Source: Thermoplasma sp. (GTDB lineage: Archaea > Thermoplasmatota > Thermoplasmata > Thermoplasmatales > Thermoplasmataceae). From it: DNA of 64,000 nt. The notes beneath the pieces were generated by a model, which was not told the DNA's origin, searched no databases, and saw only the letters and a list, made by a program, of their open reading frames with translations. The translations under genes were made by a program, and so were the position numbers. Where the stretch lies: positions 114,459 through 178,458 of the forward strand of contig NZ_VYIJ01000001.1 of the NCBI RefSeq assembly GCF_008709555.1, in the 5' to 3' direction. Shown one piece after another: positions 8,955 through 18,298 of this stretch (position 1 is its first letter; every line of letters starts with the position of its first letter).

Positions 8955-10952
8955 ATGAACCGAAGGATAGTCTCAGCTCTTGGTGTTATCGCTATTGCAG
9001 CGCTTATCATAAGGCTGATACCATCCTTGACCAGCTATGGCTGGGGCAATGACTTCGGCATATATTATTACATAACGCAGGACTATGTTAAATCAAGATT
9101 GCTGGTCATAGATGTACCTTCGCAGTGGGGTACATCAGGTTACGGTTCATTTCCTGTAATGTACTGGGTAATTTCCCTGATCTACTTTGTCACAGGAATA
9201 AAGTGGAATATACTGCTCAAGTTTGTTCCACAGTTCTTCGGCGCGATGACGGTGATCCTCATATTCTTCATAACGAGGGAGATAACCAGAGACGACAGGA
9301 TGGCTCTTGTGGCCGCGGCGTTCCTCTCTGTAAATCCGGTTCAGGCCTACCAGACCTCAATATCATCTATACTTGTTTTCGGTCACTTCTTTGGGCTTCT
9401 GACCATCCTTTCTCTGTTTGTGTCGTTCAGAAAGAGGTATTTTATAATACCTACATCGATATTTTCAGTGTTTCTGGTGATGTCTCACCAGCTTTCAACA
9501 TTCATGTATCTGCTTGAGATCATAGGAATCCTCGCTTACTACAAGATATCTAAAGGTTATGTCGAAGAAAGATACAGGCACTTCCTATTCGGTTTTTCCG
9601 CATTCATGTTTGTATATTGGCTCGTAAACGTTCCAAACACGAAAGGATTTATAACAGGCGGTGCTGACGGCCTCCCATGGTATGCGGTTATTGCCATTTA
9701 TTTTGCCGTCATATACATGTTCTTCAACCTGCCTGGAAAATACATGACCGTTATCAGGAACCTGATCTTGAAACTGAAGCCCATGGATAAGAAGATAACT
9801 GCTCCGATCACCGTTGCTCTTTCATTTCTAGTGCCAAGCGTCGCGGTATTGATCTATCAAAAATACATAGTGAACCTGAGCGGTTATTCGTTCTTCGTGT
9901 TCATACCGGTTCTGCTTTCGGTCAGCATAGCTGCCTATGGATATATCGTGGTCTGGAAGAAGTATAGGATCCTGCTGGGGATGCTATCACTCCTCCTTAT
10001 TGTGGCAATATACGCTGCCATGACCATGAGCGGTGTACTGCTGCCAGGAAGATTCTTTGAGTATATATTCGAGATACTCTCTATTTATGATGGCATCGCC
10101 ATAGTCAGCTATCTAGACTCCAAGAAGCCCAAGGAAATAAAGATAGAATACAAGATCAAATCAACGAAGCCATCCCCTGTGGTGGTGGGCCCATCGTTCG
10201 GAATAAACGTTACGGCACCATCGATCTATTACTATCCATCAGGAACCGGATACGAGAGCACGAAGTTCTACTATCAACGGAAGAGGTACAGTGCTTCGCA
10301 GATACTGATATCTGCAGTCATGATAGTGATCATAGTCGGATCCGCTGGATCAGTTTATCCGCTCGGTCATGTCGTTGTGCCGTCTGGTACTCAGGCAATA
10401 TCGTATCAAGATTACTATGCTATAGAATGGATAGACTCGCATGCAAACGCCAACTACAGCGTGCTTTCTGATCACAGGCTCGGGTTGCTCATCGAGGCCG
10501 ACAACATAAGCGATCCGTTCGAATACGCATCATTCATATGGAATTCCACCGACTACCCAATAATAGTGCAGGAACTATCAGGGCATTTCACAAACCACAC
10601 CACGAAGCCAATCGAATTCATCCTCATTGATAATTACATGTACACAGACGGTGTCTGGGGATACGAGGGTGCCGTCAATCCGGACAGGCCTCCCATCAAA
10701 TTCACCAACGAGACATTTCTTAAATTCATGTACGAACCGTTCGTGCCTGTTTACTTCAACTATTCAGCTGATAAAAGCCAATGGGCACTTATAATAGAGG
10801 TGAACTGGACATATATAGACGATCACTATTCAATGAATGTTAGCGCTCCGCCGATCGTGCATACGCCGGTATCCTCCAACGTGGTTTTCGTACTGAATAC
10901 AATAAATCCACAGCTCATAGTATCTTACAGCAAATATGATCAGTCATCCTGA
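8955..10952 (+). CDS. Large membrane protein, GT-C glycosyltransferase-like
   Basis: The 665-residue protein starts with a membrane helix, then a loop containing Arg20 and Asp33 (YGWGNDFGIYYY). About 12 further helices follow, and after residue 480 an extracytoplasmic domain rich in N-x-S/T sites. Membrane helices followed by a soluble C-terminal domain, with an acidic residue in the first outer loop, is the GT-C plan of lipid-linked-sugar transferases (GT39, Stt3, ArnT-like). No decisive catalytic motif such as WWDYG is present, so the call is tentative. A TATA box lies near 8925-8935 and the transcript is probably leaderless. A flippase gene lies downstream. Confidence 0.5.
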   Translation: MNRRIVSALGVIAIAALIIRLIPSLTSYGWGNDFGIYYYITQDYVKSRLLVIDVPSQWGTSGYGSFPVMYWVISLIYFVTGIKWNILLKFVPQFFGAMTVILIFFITREITRDDRMALVAAAFLSVNPVQAYQTSISSILVFGHFFGLLTILSLFVSFRKRYFIIPTSIFSVFLVMSHQLSTFMYLLEIIGILAYYKISKGYVEERYRHFLFGFSAFMFVYWLVNVPNTKGFITGGADGLPWYAVIAIYFAVIYMFFNLPGKYMTVIRNLILKLKPMDKKITAPITVALSFLVPSVAVLIYQKYIVNLSGYSFFVFIPVLLSVSIAAYGYIVVWKKYRILLGMLSLLLIVAIYAAMTMSGVLLPGRFFEYIFEILSIYDGIAIVSYLDSKKPKEIKIEYKIKSTKPSPVVVGPSFGINVTAPSIYYYPSGTGYESTKFYYQRKRYSASQILISAVMIVIIVGSAGSVYPLGHVVVPSGTQAISYQDYYAIEWIDSHANANYSVLSDHRLGLLIEADNISDPFEYASFIWNSTDYPIIVQELSGHFTNHTTKPIEFILIDNYMYTDGVWGYEGAVNPDRPPIKFTNETFLKFMYEPFVPVYFNYSADKSQWALIIEVNWTYIDDHYSMNVSAPPIVHTPVSSNVVFVLNTINPQLIVSYSKYDQSS

Positions 10953-11100
10953 TCTTCAGATTATGGGCATCGAATTCTGGTGAAGGACGATCTGAACATT
11001 ATCTGATTTTTTCCCTCATGCCTCAATGTATATAGATGTCATAGAAAGTATCTGTCTAGCATTCTGCAAAATAATATGTATTGTTTTGCAATAATATGCT

Positions 11101-12648
11101 ATGCCATTCGAAAATGAAAACACCTATATCAGGATGGTAGAGGCAGGAAAAGAGGACGAATTTCATAGGAAGTACGAGGAAGCACTCAAGCAGGTGGAAG
11201 TCTATTTCCACAAGGAATATCCGAATATCATAGCCGATGACGTCGTTGAGAGCAAGAAGATAAAAGACATAAGCCCGATCGATGGAAGTGAAATTGCAAC
11301 ATTCCAGCTGGCGTCTGATGAATCCGTCAAAAGGGCAGTAGACATGCTTCATCGGTCTTACAAGGATTGGTACAATCTCGGCTACATGAAGCGGGCTCTC
11401 ACATTCCTGAAGGCAGCAGACATGCTTAGCGATCAGAAATTCAAGTTTGCAGCCATACTCACATACGAGAATGGTAAGAACAGGTATGAAGCCATGGGGG
11501 ACGTTGACGAAGCAATAGACTTCATGCGCTTCTATGCGATCAACCTGATAGAGAACCAGGGCTTCATCAAACTCACGGGTAAGGCTTACAAGAACGAGGA
11601 ATCCATGAGTGTGATGAAGCCTTATGGTGTATTCGGTGTCATATCTCCGTTTAACTTCTTCTCCATAGGCGTAGGAATGAGCTCTGGGCCACTCGTTACT
11701 GGAAACGCGGTCATACTCAAGCCCAGCAGTGATATACCTCTGTCGCTGTACCTCTGGGTCCGCCTAATGCATGAGGCCGGTGTTCCAAAGGAAGTGCTGG
11801 CTTACGTATCTGGATCGGGCAGCGTCGTCGGAAGGCATATCGTTGAGAACAGAAATGTGGCCGGTATAGTTTTCACAGGATCAAGAGAGGTCGGGCTGGA
11901 CATACAGAGGAAGTCCATAGACAACGGTCCTAAAGTCGTAATCACTGAGATGGGTGGAAAGGACGCCATAATCGTATCAAACAAGGCCGATCTGAACAAG
12001 GCCGTGGAAGGTGTAGTGAGGGCAGCATTCGGCTTTGCAGGGCAGAAATGCAGCGCCTGCTCGCTGCTCTACGTTCACAAGGATATCTACGATGAGTTCA
12101 TGAAGCGCCTGAAGGAGAGGACTGAGCAGATAAAGCCAGACGATCCTAGAAAGAAGGAAACTTTCCTCAACCCCGTCATAAACAAGGAGGCCTATGATAA
12201 ATTCGTATCTTTGAAGGCTGAATACAATAAAGGCAAGATACTCACCGGTGGGCACGAGTTGAAGAGGCCGGGATTCTATGTCGAACCAACCATAGTCACA
12301 GATCTGCCTAGGGATGCTTACATAGCCAGAAATGAGATCTTTCTCCCAGTACTCAGCGTGTTCAAGTGCAACAGCGTGAAGGAAGCCATAGATGATATAA
12401 ACAGCATGGATTACGGCTTGACAGGCGGTATATTCACCGAGGATCCGAATGAGATACAGTACTATTTCGACAACGTGGAGGTCGGTGTCCTGTACGCCAA
12501 CAGAAAGAGCGGTGGATCTACGGGTGCCATGGTTGGATCGCAGCCATTCGTCGGCTGGAAGCTCAGCGGTGTCTCAGGAAAGGGCACAGGGTCATTCTAT
12601 TACCTCATGCAGTTCCTGAGAGAGCAGGCACAGACCATAGCACACTAA
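11101..12648 (+). CDS. Aldehyde dehydrogenase, 1-pyrroline-5-carboxylate dehydrogenase-like
   Basis: The 515-residue NAD(P)-dependent aldehyde dehydrogenase has Glu283 (EMGGKDA) and the nucleophile Cys317 (GQKCSAC), with the canonical 34-residue spacing. The N-terminal extension of about 80 residues, the FAGQKCSACS segment and the C-terminal YYLMQFLREQ are typical of RocA/PutA-type P5C dehydrogenases. These oxidise glutamate semialdehyde to glutamate in proline and arginine breakdown. The start is the ATG at 11101. No proline dehydrogenase is nearby, so another semialdehyde is possible. The downstream gene is independent. Confidence 0.8.
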   Translation: MPFENENTYIRMVEAGKEDEFHRKYEEALKQVEVYFHKEYPNIIADDVVESKKIKDISPIDGSEIATFQLASDESVKRAVDMLHRSYKDWYNLGYMKRALTFLKAADMLSDQKFKFAAILTYENGKNRYEAMGDVDEAIDFMRFYAINLIENQGFIKLTGKAYKNEESMSVMKPYGVFGVISPFNFFSIGVGMSSGPLVTGNAVILKPSSDIPLSLYLWVRLMHEAGVPKEVLAYVSGSGSVVGRHIVENRNVAGIVFTGSREVGLDIQRKSIDNGPKVVITEMGGKDAIIVSNKADLNKAVEGVVRAAFGFAGQKCSACSLLYVHKDIYDEFMKRLKERTEQIKPDDPRKKETFLNPVINKEAYDKFVSLKAEYNKGKILTGGHELKRPGFYVEPTIVTDLPRDAYIARNEIFLPVLSVFKCNSVKEAIDDINSMDYGLTGGIFTEDPNEIQYYFDNVEVGVLYANRKSGGSTGAMVGSQPFVGWKLSGVSGKGTGSFYYLMQFLREQAQTIAH

Positions 12649-12691
12649 AAGCATGAAATAATTTTATTCTCTTTTTTACATACCCCTAGCG

Positions 12692-14221
12692 TTGTTAAGC
12701 AGGAAGTCGCCGATCATCGTCACTGCAAATATAATCAACGCCATTGCAGGGTATCTTGGCCTTTTCTTCATCACGAGGTACGTTGGCATAATCATATGGG
12801 GATTCGTCGCCTTCGGTATGGGGTTCACAGGCATTTTTTCTCTGGCGACAGAGCTTGGATTCAGCTCCGCTTACACCAAGAGCGTCTCAGAGGGCTATGA
12901 CGTCCGGGATGCAACAAGCACATTCTTTGCGGTCAAGCTGATGCTGGCCGTTATATTTGTTATCATCACGCTCTCCGCGCTCACTGTATGGACTGATGTA
13001 CTGCACAGGGGTTTTCAGAATCCAGTGGAATACTGGGTCATAATAGCGCTGATACCTTATTATTTCTCCGGTACTCTGCTTTCGATACCCAGATCCTATT
13101 ATTCTTCCACATTTTCCCCATACAGGCAGGTTCTCCCATCAATAGTTGAGGCGCTTTCGAGAAACAGCCTCTTCATTGCCATAGGTGTGGTCTACTACAC
13201 GCATATATGGAGGCTACCTGATGCAGACATCGCAATAGTCATAGGATCTGTTTATTCCCTCACATACACCGTATATTTCCTGTTCATGATGCATCTGGGT
13301 AAGCCATGGCATTTCCAGAAGCCAAGCATCTCTACGTTCAGATACTTCGCCGCCGTTGCAATACCGCTTGCCGCAACCACCGGAATTGCCACAATAAACG
13401 GAAATATCGATAAGGTCATCATACAGTTCTACTGGCATGCCGATGCAACCAGTGCTCTTTACACCTCACAGATACTAGGTACTGCGCTGATATCATTCTC
13501 CGGCGCGATAACAGGCTTCTTTTTGCCCATATTGGCGAGGAGGCACAAGAAGATCGACATGACGTATGATTCTTATGACCTTGAAAAATACGTATCTCTG
13601 TTCATTCTTCCATTTGTCATAATACTGGCAATGTTCTCCATCTACTTCCTCAACATATTCAGCGCAGGATACAGGAAGTACTCCGACATACTGGTCTTTG
13701 TCGCTCTTGGAAACTATATTTCGATAATAACGTCGCCTTTTACCTCAGCTGTCATAGCTTCTGGCAAGACCTGGAACATAGCCAAGATAACCACGCCGTC
13801 CATAATAGCAAACATCGCTCTTAACTTCCTTTTTGTCCCCCGATCCGTTTTCGGATTCACTGGTTTATCAATGGGCCCAGCAGGCACAGTATTTGCATCA
13901 TTTCTTACGGCGTCTGCGGATTACGTGATATACCGCTACCTGTACTATCGTGTTGAGGGCTGGAACGACGTGACAATACTCAGGCAGTTGATACCGGCTT
14001 TAGCTGAAATAGCGGTTGGATACGTCATAATAAGGATGATAAAACCGTATCCATTCATCGAGCTCTTGGGATCATCTCTACTGCTTCTTCTTGTTTTCTT
14101 CCTTGTTGCCATTGCCATCGGAGAGATAACTGGTTCAGAGATACTGGAGTTCCTCAAAAACCTGAATCCTGTAAATATACCAAGAAACATAAGAGAGGAG
14201 AGGCAGACCGATAAGAAATGA
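12692..14221 (+). CDS. MOP-superfamily flippase (polysaccharide/lipid-linked oligosaccharide)
   Basis: The 509-residue protein has about 14 transmembrane helices and the Wzx/RfbX-like layout of the MOP superfamily. These transporters turn lipid-linked glycans across the membrane. Translation appears to begin at a TTG (12692), about 27 nt after a T-rich TATA-like region (12659-12667), so the message is leaderless. With the GT-C-like protein at 8955 it may serve N-glycosylation of surface proteins such as the one at 22991. The direct link is inference. Confidence 0.75.
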   Translation: MLSRKSPIIVTANIINAIAGYLGLFFITRYVGIIIWGFVAFGMGFTGIFSLATELGFSSAYTKSVSEGYDVRDATSTFFAVKLMLAVIFVIITLSALTVWTDVLHRGFQNPVEYWVIIALIPYYFSGTLLSIPRSYYSSTFSPYRQVLPSIVEALSRNSLFIAIGVVYYTHIWRLPDADIAIVIGSVYSLTYTVYFLFMMHLGKPWHFQKPSISTFRYFAAVAIPLAATTGIATINGNIDKVIIQFYWHADATSALYTSQILGTALISFSGAITGFFLPILARRHKKIDMTYDSYDLEKYVSLFILPFVIILAMFSIYFLNIFSAGYRKYSDILVFVALGNYISIITSPFTSAVIASGKTWNIAKITTPSIIANIALNFLFVPRSVFGFTGLSMGPAGTVFASFLTASADYVIYRYLYYRVEGWNDVTILRQLIPALAEIAVGYVIIRMIKPYPFIELLGSSLLLLLVFFLVAIAIGEITGSEILEFLKNLNPVNIPRNIREERQTDKK

Positions 14222-14248
14222 GAAATATAGGAGAATCGATCAAACTTC

Positions 14249-14878
14249 CTATTTCTTCTCCTGTTTGTCCCTCTCTATGATCTCGCCTATGGCCACATCG
14301 TTCTTTACCTTTTTTATGCGTATCTTTACGGTCTCTCCCTTCTTGGCACCGGGGACGAATATGGTGTACCCCTTATAGGTTGTCCTGCCCTCACCGGAAC
14401 TGCCAACCTCGGTTATTTCTACCACGTATTCCTTTCCCTCTTCCACGGTCTCATCATCCTTGACCTCCCTCACCGAGTGTATGGGATGCTGCGCACCGCA
14501 TGCCTTGCATACGAGGAGAGAGATCCTTCCTGACTTCTGTATTTCGGTATCCAGCGACCCGCACTCGTAGCATCTGACATACGTGTTTATGTATTCGTTC
14601 ATCTTGTCTAGGAGTTCTTCGAGCGTCAGTTTACGATTTATTATCAGTCTCCTCCCGTTCTGAACAATGTTTGTACCGAATTCTCTTGTGAGGAACTTTA
14701 TGATGTGTTCCGGGTCCCTGTTTATGATATCCACTATGTCCTGAAAATTCCTGATTATCGTGGCCTTGCCTTCCCGGATTATCTCCGGATCTGGTATCTT
14801 CAGCCTGTCAATGTTCTTCGTTGAACTTGATAATACACCCTTTGCCTTTTCAAGGAGTTTTTCATAATCATCGGTCAT
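14249..14878 (-). CDS. eif2b: Translation initiation factor aIF2 subunit beta with C-terminal TRAM domain
   Basis: The 209-residue protein has the aIF2-beta core (residues 30-100), including IIRNFQDI and KFLTREFGTN. A zinc ribbon follows with Cys103, Cys106, Cys124 and Cys127. A TRAM domain is fused after it (about residues 147-203: EYVVEITEVGSSGEG…YTIFVPGAKKGETVKIRI). aIF2 delivers initiator Met-tRNA to the small ribosomal subunit. Most archaeal aIF2-beta proteins end after the zinc ribbon at about 135-145 residues, so the TRAM part is an added RNA-binding module. The gene converges on the flippase gene. Confidence 0.93.
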   Translation of the reverse strand: MTDDYEKLLEKAKGVLSSSTKNIDRLKIPDPEIIREGKATIIRNFQDIVDIINRDPEHIIKFLTREFGTNIVQNGRRLIINRKLTLEELLDKMNEYINTYVRCYECGSLDTEIQKSGRISLLVCKACGAQHPIHSVREVKDDETVEEGKEYVVEITEVGSSGEGRTTYKGYTIFVPGAKKGETVKIRIKKVKNDVAIGEIIERDKQEKK

Positions 14879-15056
14879 GTATGACGTATGCTAACGTTCA
14901 ATATTAATTTGAAGATTACTGCAGGATGCCTCCTCAGATCGTGTGCATTTATATGCAATAATTAAATACTAATAATACATGATAAATGTACAAATGTCAG
15001 TACATGGTAGAAAAATTAATATAGTATCTGCATTATAGTTTTATGAGGAGTTGAAA

Positions 15057-15467
15057 TTGCTCAACAAAGATGTCAAGCTCACACTGCGTATATCTGAGGA
15101 AGACATCAATGAAATAGATAACTTCTTGAATTCTTATCCTGAATTCGGCAGCAGATCCGAATTTATCAGGCATGCCGTGATGTCGTACATATCAAGCAGG
15201 AGGGTTTCCGTTGTCAGGGATCAATCTCAGAGCAGTTCTGATCTCGATCTGGATGAAAATACTGTCAATATTATAAAGACTGTCATAGAGAAAGGCTTCT
15301 TCAAGTCGGAGAGGGATCTCATAAGCGCCATAGTCAGGGAGTATGTGGACGTGTTTCTGCTGGACTTCGTTAAGAGAAAATCGAAGAACATGAAAGATCT
15401 CATGGGCGAACTCTCCTCGTTTGAAGGAATCAAGCACAGTAATCTGGAGAAGAAGAATGGAAGGTGA
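15057..15467 (+). CDS. Ribbon-helix-helix regulator, CdrS/CdrL-like position
   Basis: The protein of about 136 residues opens with a ribbon-helix-helix domain (KLTLRISEEDINEIDNF…SRSEFIRHAVMSYI). A second similar unit follows (residues 70-105: TVIEKGFFKSERDLISAIVREYV). I prefer the TTG at 15057, six nt after GAGGAG, over the TTG at 15051 that touches it. Its stop overlaps the GTG start of the FtsZ-like gene, so the two are co-translated. In haloarchaea a ribbon-helix-helix regulator (CdrS) is co-transcribed with an ftsZ gene and controls division genes. A comparable role here is inference. Confidence 0.75.
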   Translation: MLNKDVKLTLRISEEDINEIDNFLNSYPEFGSRSEFIRHAVMSYISSRRVSVVRDQSQSSSDLDLDENTVNIIKTVIEKGFFKSERDLISAIVREYVDVFLLDFVKRKSKNMKDLMGELSSFEGIKHSNLEKKNGR

Positions 15468-16210
15468 TCGATATACAAAAGCGTTTCGAGGTTTTCGAAA
15501 GGAGCATGGATTCCCGTGCGAGCCTGGCTGAACTCTACTACCGGCAGAAAGCGAACGTTGCCGTAGTCTCGATAGGCAATGCCGGCTTCAGGGTTGTTAA
15601 GAAGATGAGGCCCATAGAGGTGAAGAACGTTGATACCTACGCGATAATACAGGATAGCAATCAGCAGAGTCATGCCTATGACGGTATGGTATCGGACGAT
15701 CGCGGAGAAATTAAAATTTCGCTTTACACGCTGAATTCAGAGAAAAATCCGTTCCTCAGATATACGTCGGGTCCAATTAAGATATTGAACGGCGTTAACA
15801 ACCGCAAAGAGGATGAGGATATGTTCATGAGGATCGCCGATAGTGCAGTAGCTTTCGTTATAGTCAGCGGATTTGGTGGTAATTTCTCGCAGGCTGTACA
15901 TCTGCATCTCCTTGGTTGTCTCAACGCCATGGGGAAGGAAACGCTGAACGCGATCATCATACCAGGCAGATATGAGGAAAAACGCAGGCAGAAGGCGATA
16001 TCTGGCATAAAGAAGCTTGAAAAGATGAATGTACCATACGTAACATTTGACAATGAGGATCTAAAGGAGTCCATAGATACGGCGGTGATAACTGAGAGAA
16101 TAGATGCAGTCAATCTCAGGATAGCGGATAGCCTTGACGAATACATATCATCTATTTCATCCTCTATAGACCGGCTGAAATACAATCTCATTGAGGATAT
16201 AAGGCGTTGA
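15464..16210 (+). CDS. Divergent FtsZ/tubulin-like protein, GTPase domain only
   Basis: The 248-residue protein follows the order of FtsZ elements. These are a T1-like loop (VSIGNAGFRVV, residues 35-45), an INTD-like strand (AIIQDSNQQ, 60-68), and a T4 region SGFGGNFSQA (135-144) where FtsZ has GGGTGTG. Then come the helix RRQKAISGIKKL (174-185), a central helix with AD at 221-222, and NLIEDIRR (241-248), which matches the T7 region NLDFADVR of FtsZ. The protein stops there, so the C-terminal activation domain is missing. The GTG start overlaps the ribbon-helix-helix stop. GTP binding is uncertain without the tubulin signature. Confidence 0.65.
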   Translation: MIDIQKRFEVFERSMDSRASLAELYYRQKANVAVVSIGNAGFRVVKKMRPIEVKNVDTYAIIQDSNQQSHAYDGMVSDDRGEIKISLYTLNSEKNPFLRYTSGPIKILNGVNNRKEDEDMFMRIADSAVAFVIVSGFGGNFSQAVHLHLLGCLNAMGKETLNAIIIPGRYEEKRRQKAISGIKKLEKMNVPYVTFDNEDLKESIDTAVITERIDAVNLRIADSLDEYISSISSSIDRLKYNLIEDIRR

Positions 16211-16403
16211 TGATCCGGTGCCTTTGGATATAATGATCAATTTTTTTAAAAGTACGATAAATCCGAAATTGTATCGCTCGGCAATCTCAGTATCGAAACG
16301 TGAGTATCTGATTACAAAGATATGACCAGGAAAGTTCAGAACGTCAGCGAGGAGGTGAACTGCGAGAAGTATATAAATAGAGATGGTAGAATGTTTTTGA
16401 AAG

Positions 16404-16763
16404 ATGGAAAAAGTCAACAAGGAGAAGGAATACCACCATGAAAGTCATATAGTGTACAGTTGTCAGTACCATGTGATATTTTGCCCGAAATATAGGAGAA
16501 GTGTGCTTGATCCACCAATTGATGGCAGGTGGAAACAACCCATCATTGAAGGGTAGGATGATTATGGGTATAAGGTACTTGAAATGGAGGTGATGTCAGA
16601 CCACGTCCATCTCCTTTTAGATGCTAACACGAAGATGTGTGTGTACTATGTTGTGAATATAATTAATGAAAAATAGGGGTTTGGTGGAAGCTTTAGGTCT
16701 CAACACTTCAAAGAGGAGTAGATCACAATAGCGCGATATTCAGAAATGGAATATATGACCTGA
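16404..16763 (+). pseudogene. tnpA: Degenerate IS200-type transposase gene (tnpA)
   Basis: Read from ATG 16404, the frame gives YSCQYHVIFCPKYRRSVL, then EMEVMSDHVHLLLDA with the HUH metal motif His-Val-His of Y1 transposases of IS200/IS605. Three in-frame TAG codons interrupt it (16554, 16674 and 16719) before a TGA at 16761. There is no frameshift. The catalytic-Tyr helix is hard to place. A TATA-like agtatataaatag lies at 16366-16378. The flanks to 16211 and 16780 contain nothing else I can name, and no tnpB is adjacent. Confidence 0.85.
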
Positions 16764-16780
16764 AATAAGGAAGAAGGTTT

Positions 16781-17212
16781 TCACTTGACCTCTGAGAACA
16801 CGGTTATTGTCTGTGCTCTCTCCACGCCAGGCATCTCCCTGAGTTTGTCAAGGACAAAGTTCCCAACGGCCTCGGTGGATGACTCTCTTACCTTTATGAG
16901 GATATCCCATTCACCGGCTATTATATAGACATTTTCCACGTCCTTGAAGTTCGCTATCTTTGCTGCAAGCTCGCGCTGCGACAGTCCATCCTTTGGCGTG
17001 TACGCGACCAGTATGAAGGCAACAACAGGGACACCCAGTGCCTTATAGTCTGGAACTATGGTGAACTTTTTTATGATTCCGGACTTTATCATGTTCTGCA
17101 TTCTTTCATATATTGTTACACGTGGTATATCCAGAACGCGCGACATATCTGAGATCTTGTCCCTCGCGTTATCCATGAGGTAATTCAGTATCTGTATGTC
17201 TTTTTCGTCCAT
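16781..17212 (-). CDS. Lrp/AsnC family transcriptional regulator
   Basis: The 143-residue protein has an N-terminal helix-turn-helix (residues 4-45: QILNYLMDNARDKISDMSRVLDIPRVTIYERM). A C-terminal RAM ligand domain follows (about 65-140) with VYIIAGEWDILIKV. These feast/famine regulators bind DNA as dimers or octamers and sense amino acids. It is transcribed divergently from the asparagine synthetase-like gene at 17345, about 130 bp away. That mirrors the asnC-asnA pairing of bacteria and makes asparagine or aspartate a plausible effector. Confidence 0.92.
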   Translation of the reverse strand: MDEKDIQILNYLMDNARDKISDMSRVLDIPRVTIYERMQNMIKSGIIKKFTIVPDYKALGVPVVAFILVAYTPKDGLSQRELAAKIANFKDVENVYIIAGEWDILIKVRESSTEAVGNFVLDKLREMPGVERAQTITVFSEVK

Positions 17213-17344
17213 GGTACAATGATAATAAATGATTATTTAAATTTAGTCATAATGTCTATATTAAGAAATTGATGTTGACGAACATGAACAAAACGTTGAT
17301 TAAAAATTAACAAAATTCATAAATCTTATCCTGATAGGTTCTGT

Positions 17345-18289
17345 ATGGAATCTGGAGAAATAAATGCACTCGTTGAAGAGATAAGCGATCATCTGGAAAA
17401 ACCGGAGCTATACCATGCACTGAAGGTGCAGAGTTCCATTAGATCCATAACTTCTGAGTTTTTGAAGGAAAGAGGGTTCATAGAGGTACCGCCGGTCATA
17501 ATATCTGTGCTCACAGATCCGCTGAACCATCCGGTCTTTGATCCAACGATCGATTATTACGGATACAGGTACTCGCTCACGAAGAGCATGATATTCCACA
17601 AGCACCTGCTGACAAAGCATTTTGACAGAATATTCACGTTCTCTCCGAACATCAGGCTTGAGGAGCAGGATAAGGTTAAGACAGGCCGGCACCTGGCGGA
17701 ATTCACCCAGCTTGACCTTGAGATGAAAGGAGCAAGCAGGGATGAGGTCATTGGGCTCGGCGAGGAGATGATAATAGATCTCTTCAGGAAGATAAAGAAG
17801 ACTAACGGAGAGGATCTGAAATTCTTTGGAAGGGATCTCGCAATTCCGTCAAGGCCATTCAAGAGGATAGCATATCTGGATGCATACAGGCAATACGGCG
17901 AGGACTTCGAACACATACTTTCAAGCGAGATGAAGGAACCGTTCTGGATAGTTGATATACCACTTGAGAAAAGAGAATTCTATGATAGGGAGGATCCGTC
18001 AAGGCCAGGTATTCTGGTGGACATGGATCTCATATATCCAGAGGGTTATGGTGAGGCACTTTCAGGTGGCGAAAGGGAATATGAACTCAGCAGGATCATA
18101 GATAGAATACACAGAAAGGGGCAGACAGAGGAACAGTTCAAGTGGTACATAGAATTTGCCAGGGAAGGCCTGAACCCTTCTGCTGGTTTCGGTATTGGAA
18201 TAGAACGCCTGACGAGGTTCATATGCGGTCTTGAAAGGATAGAGGATGCCCATCCATTCCCAAAAATTCCGGGGCACCTATCCCTCTGA
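17345..18289 (+). CDS. AsnRS-like asparagine synthetase (class II synthetase core)
   Basis: The 314-residue protein is a class II aminoacyl-tRNA synthetase catalytic domain of the AspRS/AsnRS type. Motif 2 is RLEEQDKV…HLAEFTQLDLEM and motif 3 is GFGIGIERLTRFICG. The N-terminal anticodon-binding OB domain is absent. Archaeal paralogues of this shape (the AsnRS-related asparagine synthetases) make asparagine from aspartate, ATP and ammonia without tRNA. A TATA box (cataaatctt) near 17319 and the close ATG suggest a leaderless message. The divergent AsnC-type regulator supports an asparagine role. Confidence 0.82.
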   Translation: MESGEINALVEEISDHLEKPELYHALKVQSSIRSITSEFLKERGFIEVPPVIISVLTDPLNHPVFDPTIDYYGYRYSLTKSMIFHKHLLTKHFDRIFTFSPNIRLEEQDKVKTGRHLAEFTQLDLEMKGASRDEVIGLGEEMIIDLFRKIKKTNGEDLKFFGRDLAIPSRPFKRIAYLDAYRQYGEDFEHILSSEMKEPFWIVDIPLEKREFYDREDPSRPGILVDMDLIYPEGYGEALSGGEREYELSRIIDRIHRKGQTEEQFKWYIEFAREGLNPSAGFGIGIERLTRFICGLERIEDAHPFPKIPGHLSL

Positions 18290-18298
18290 TCCTTTTTA

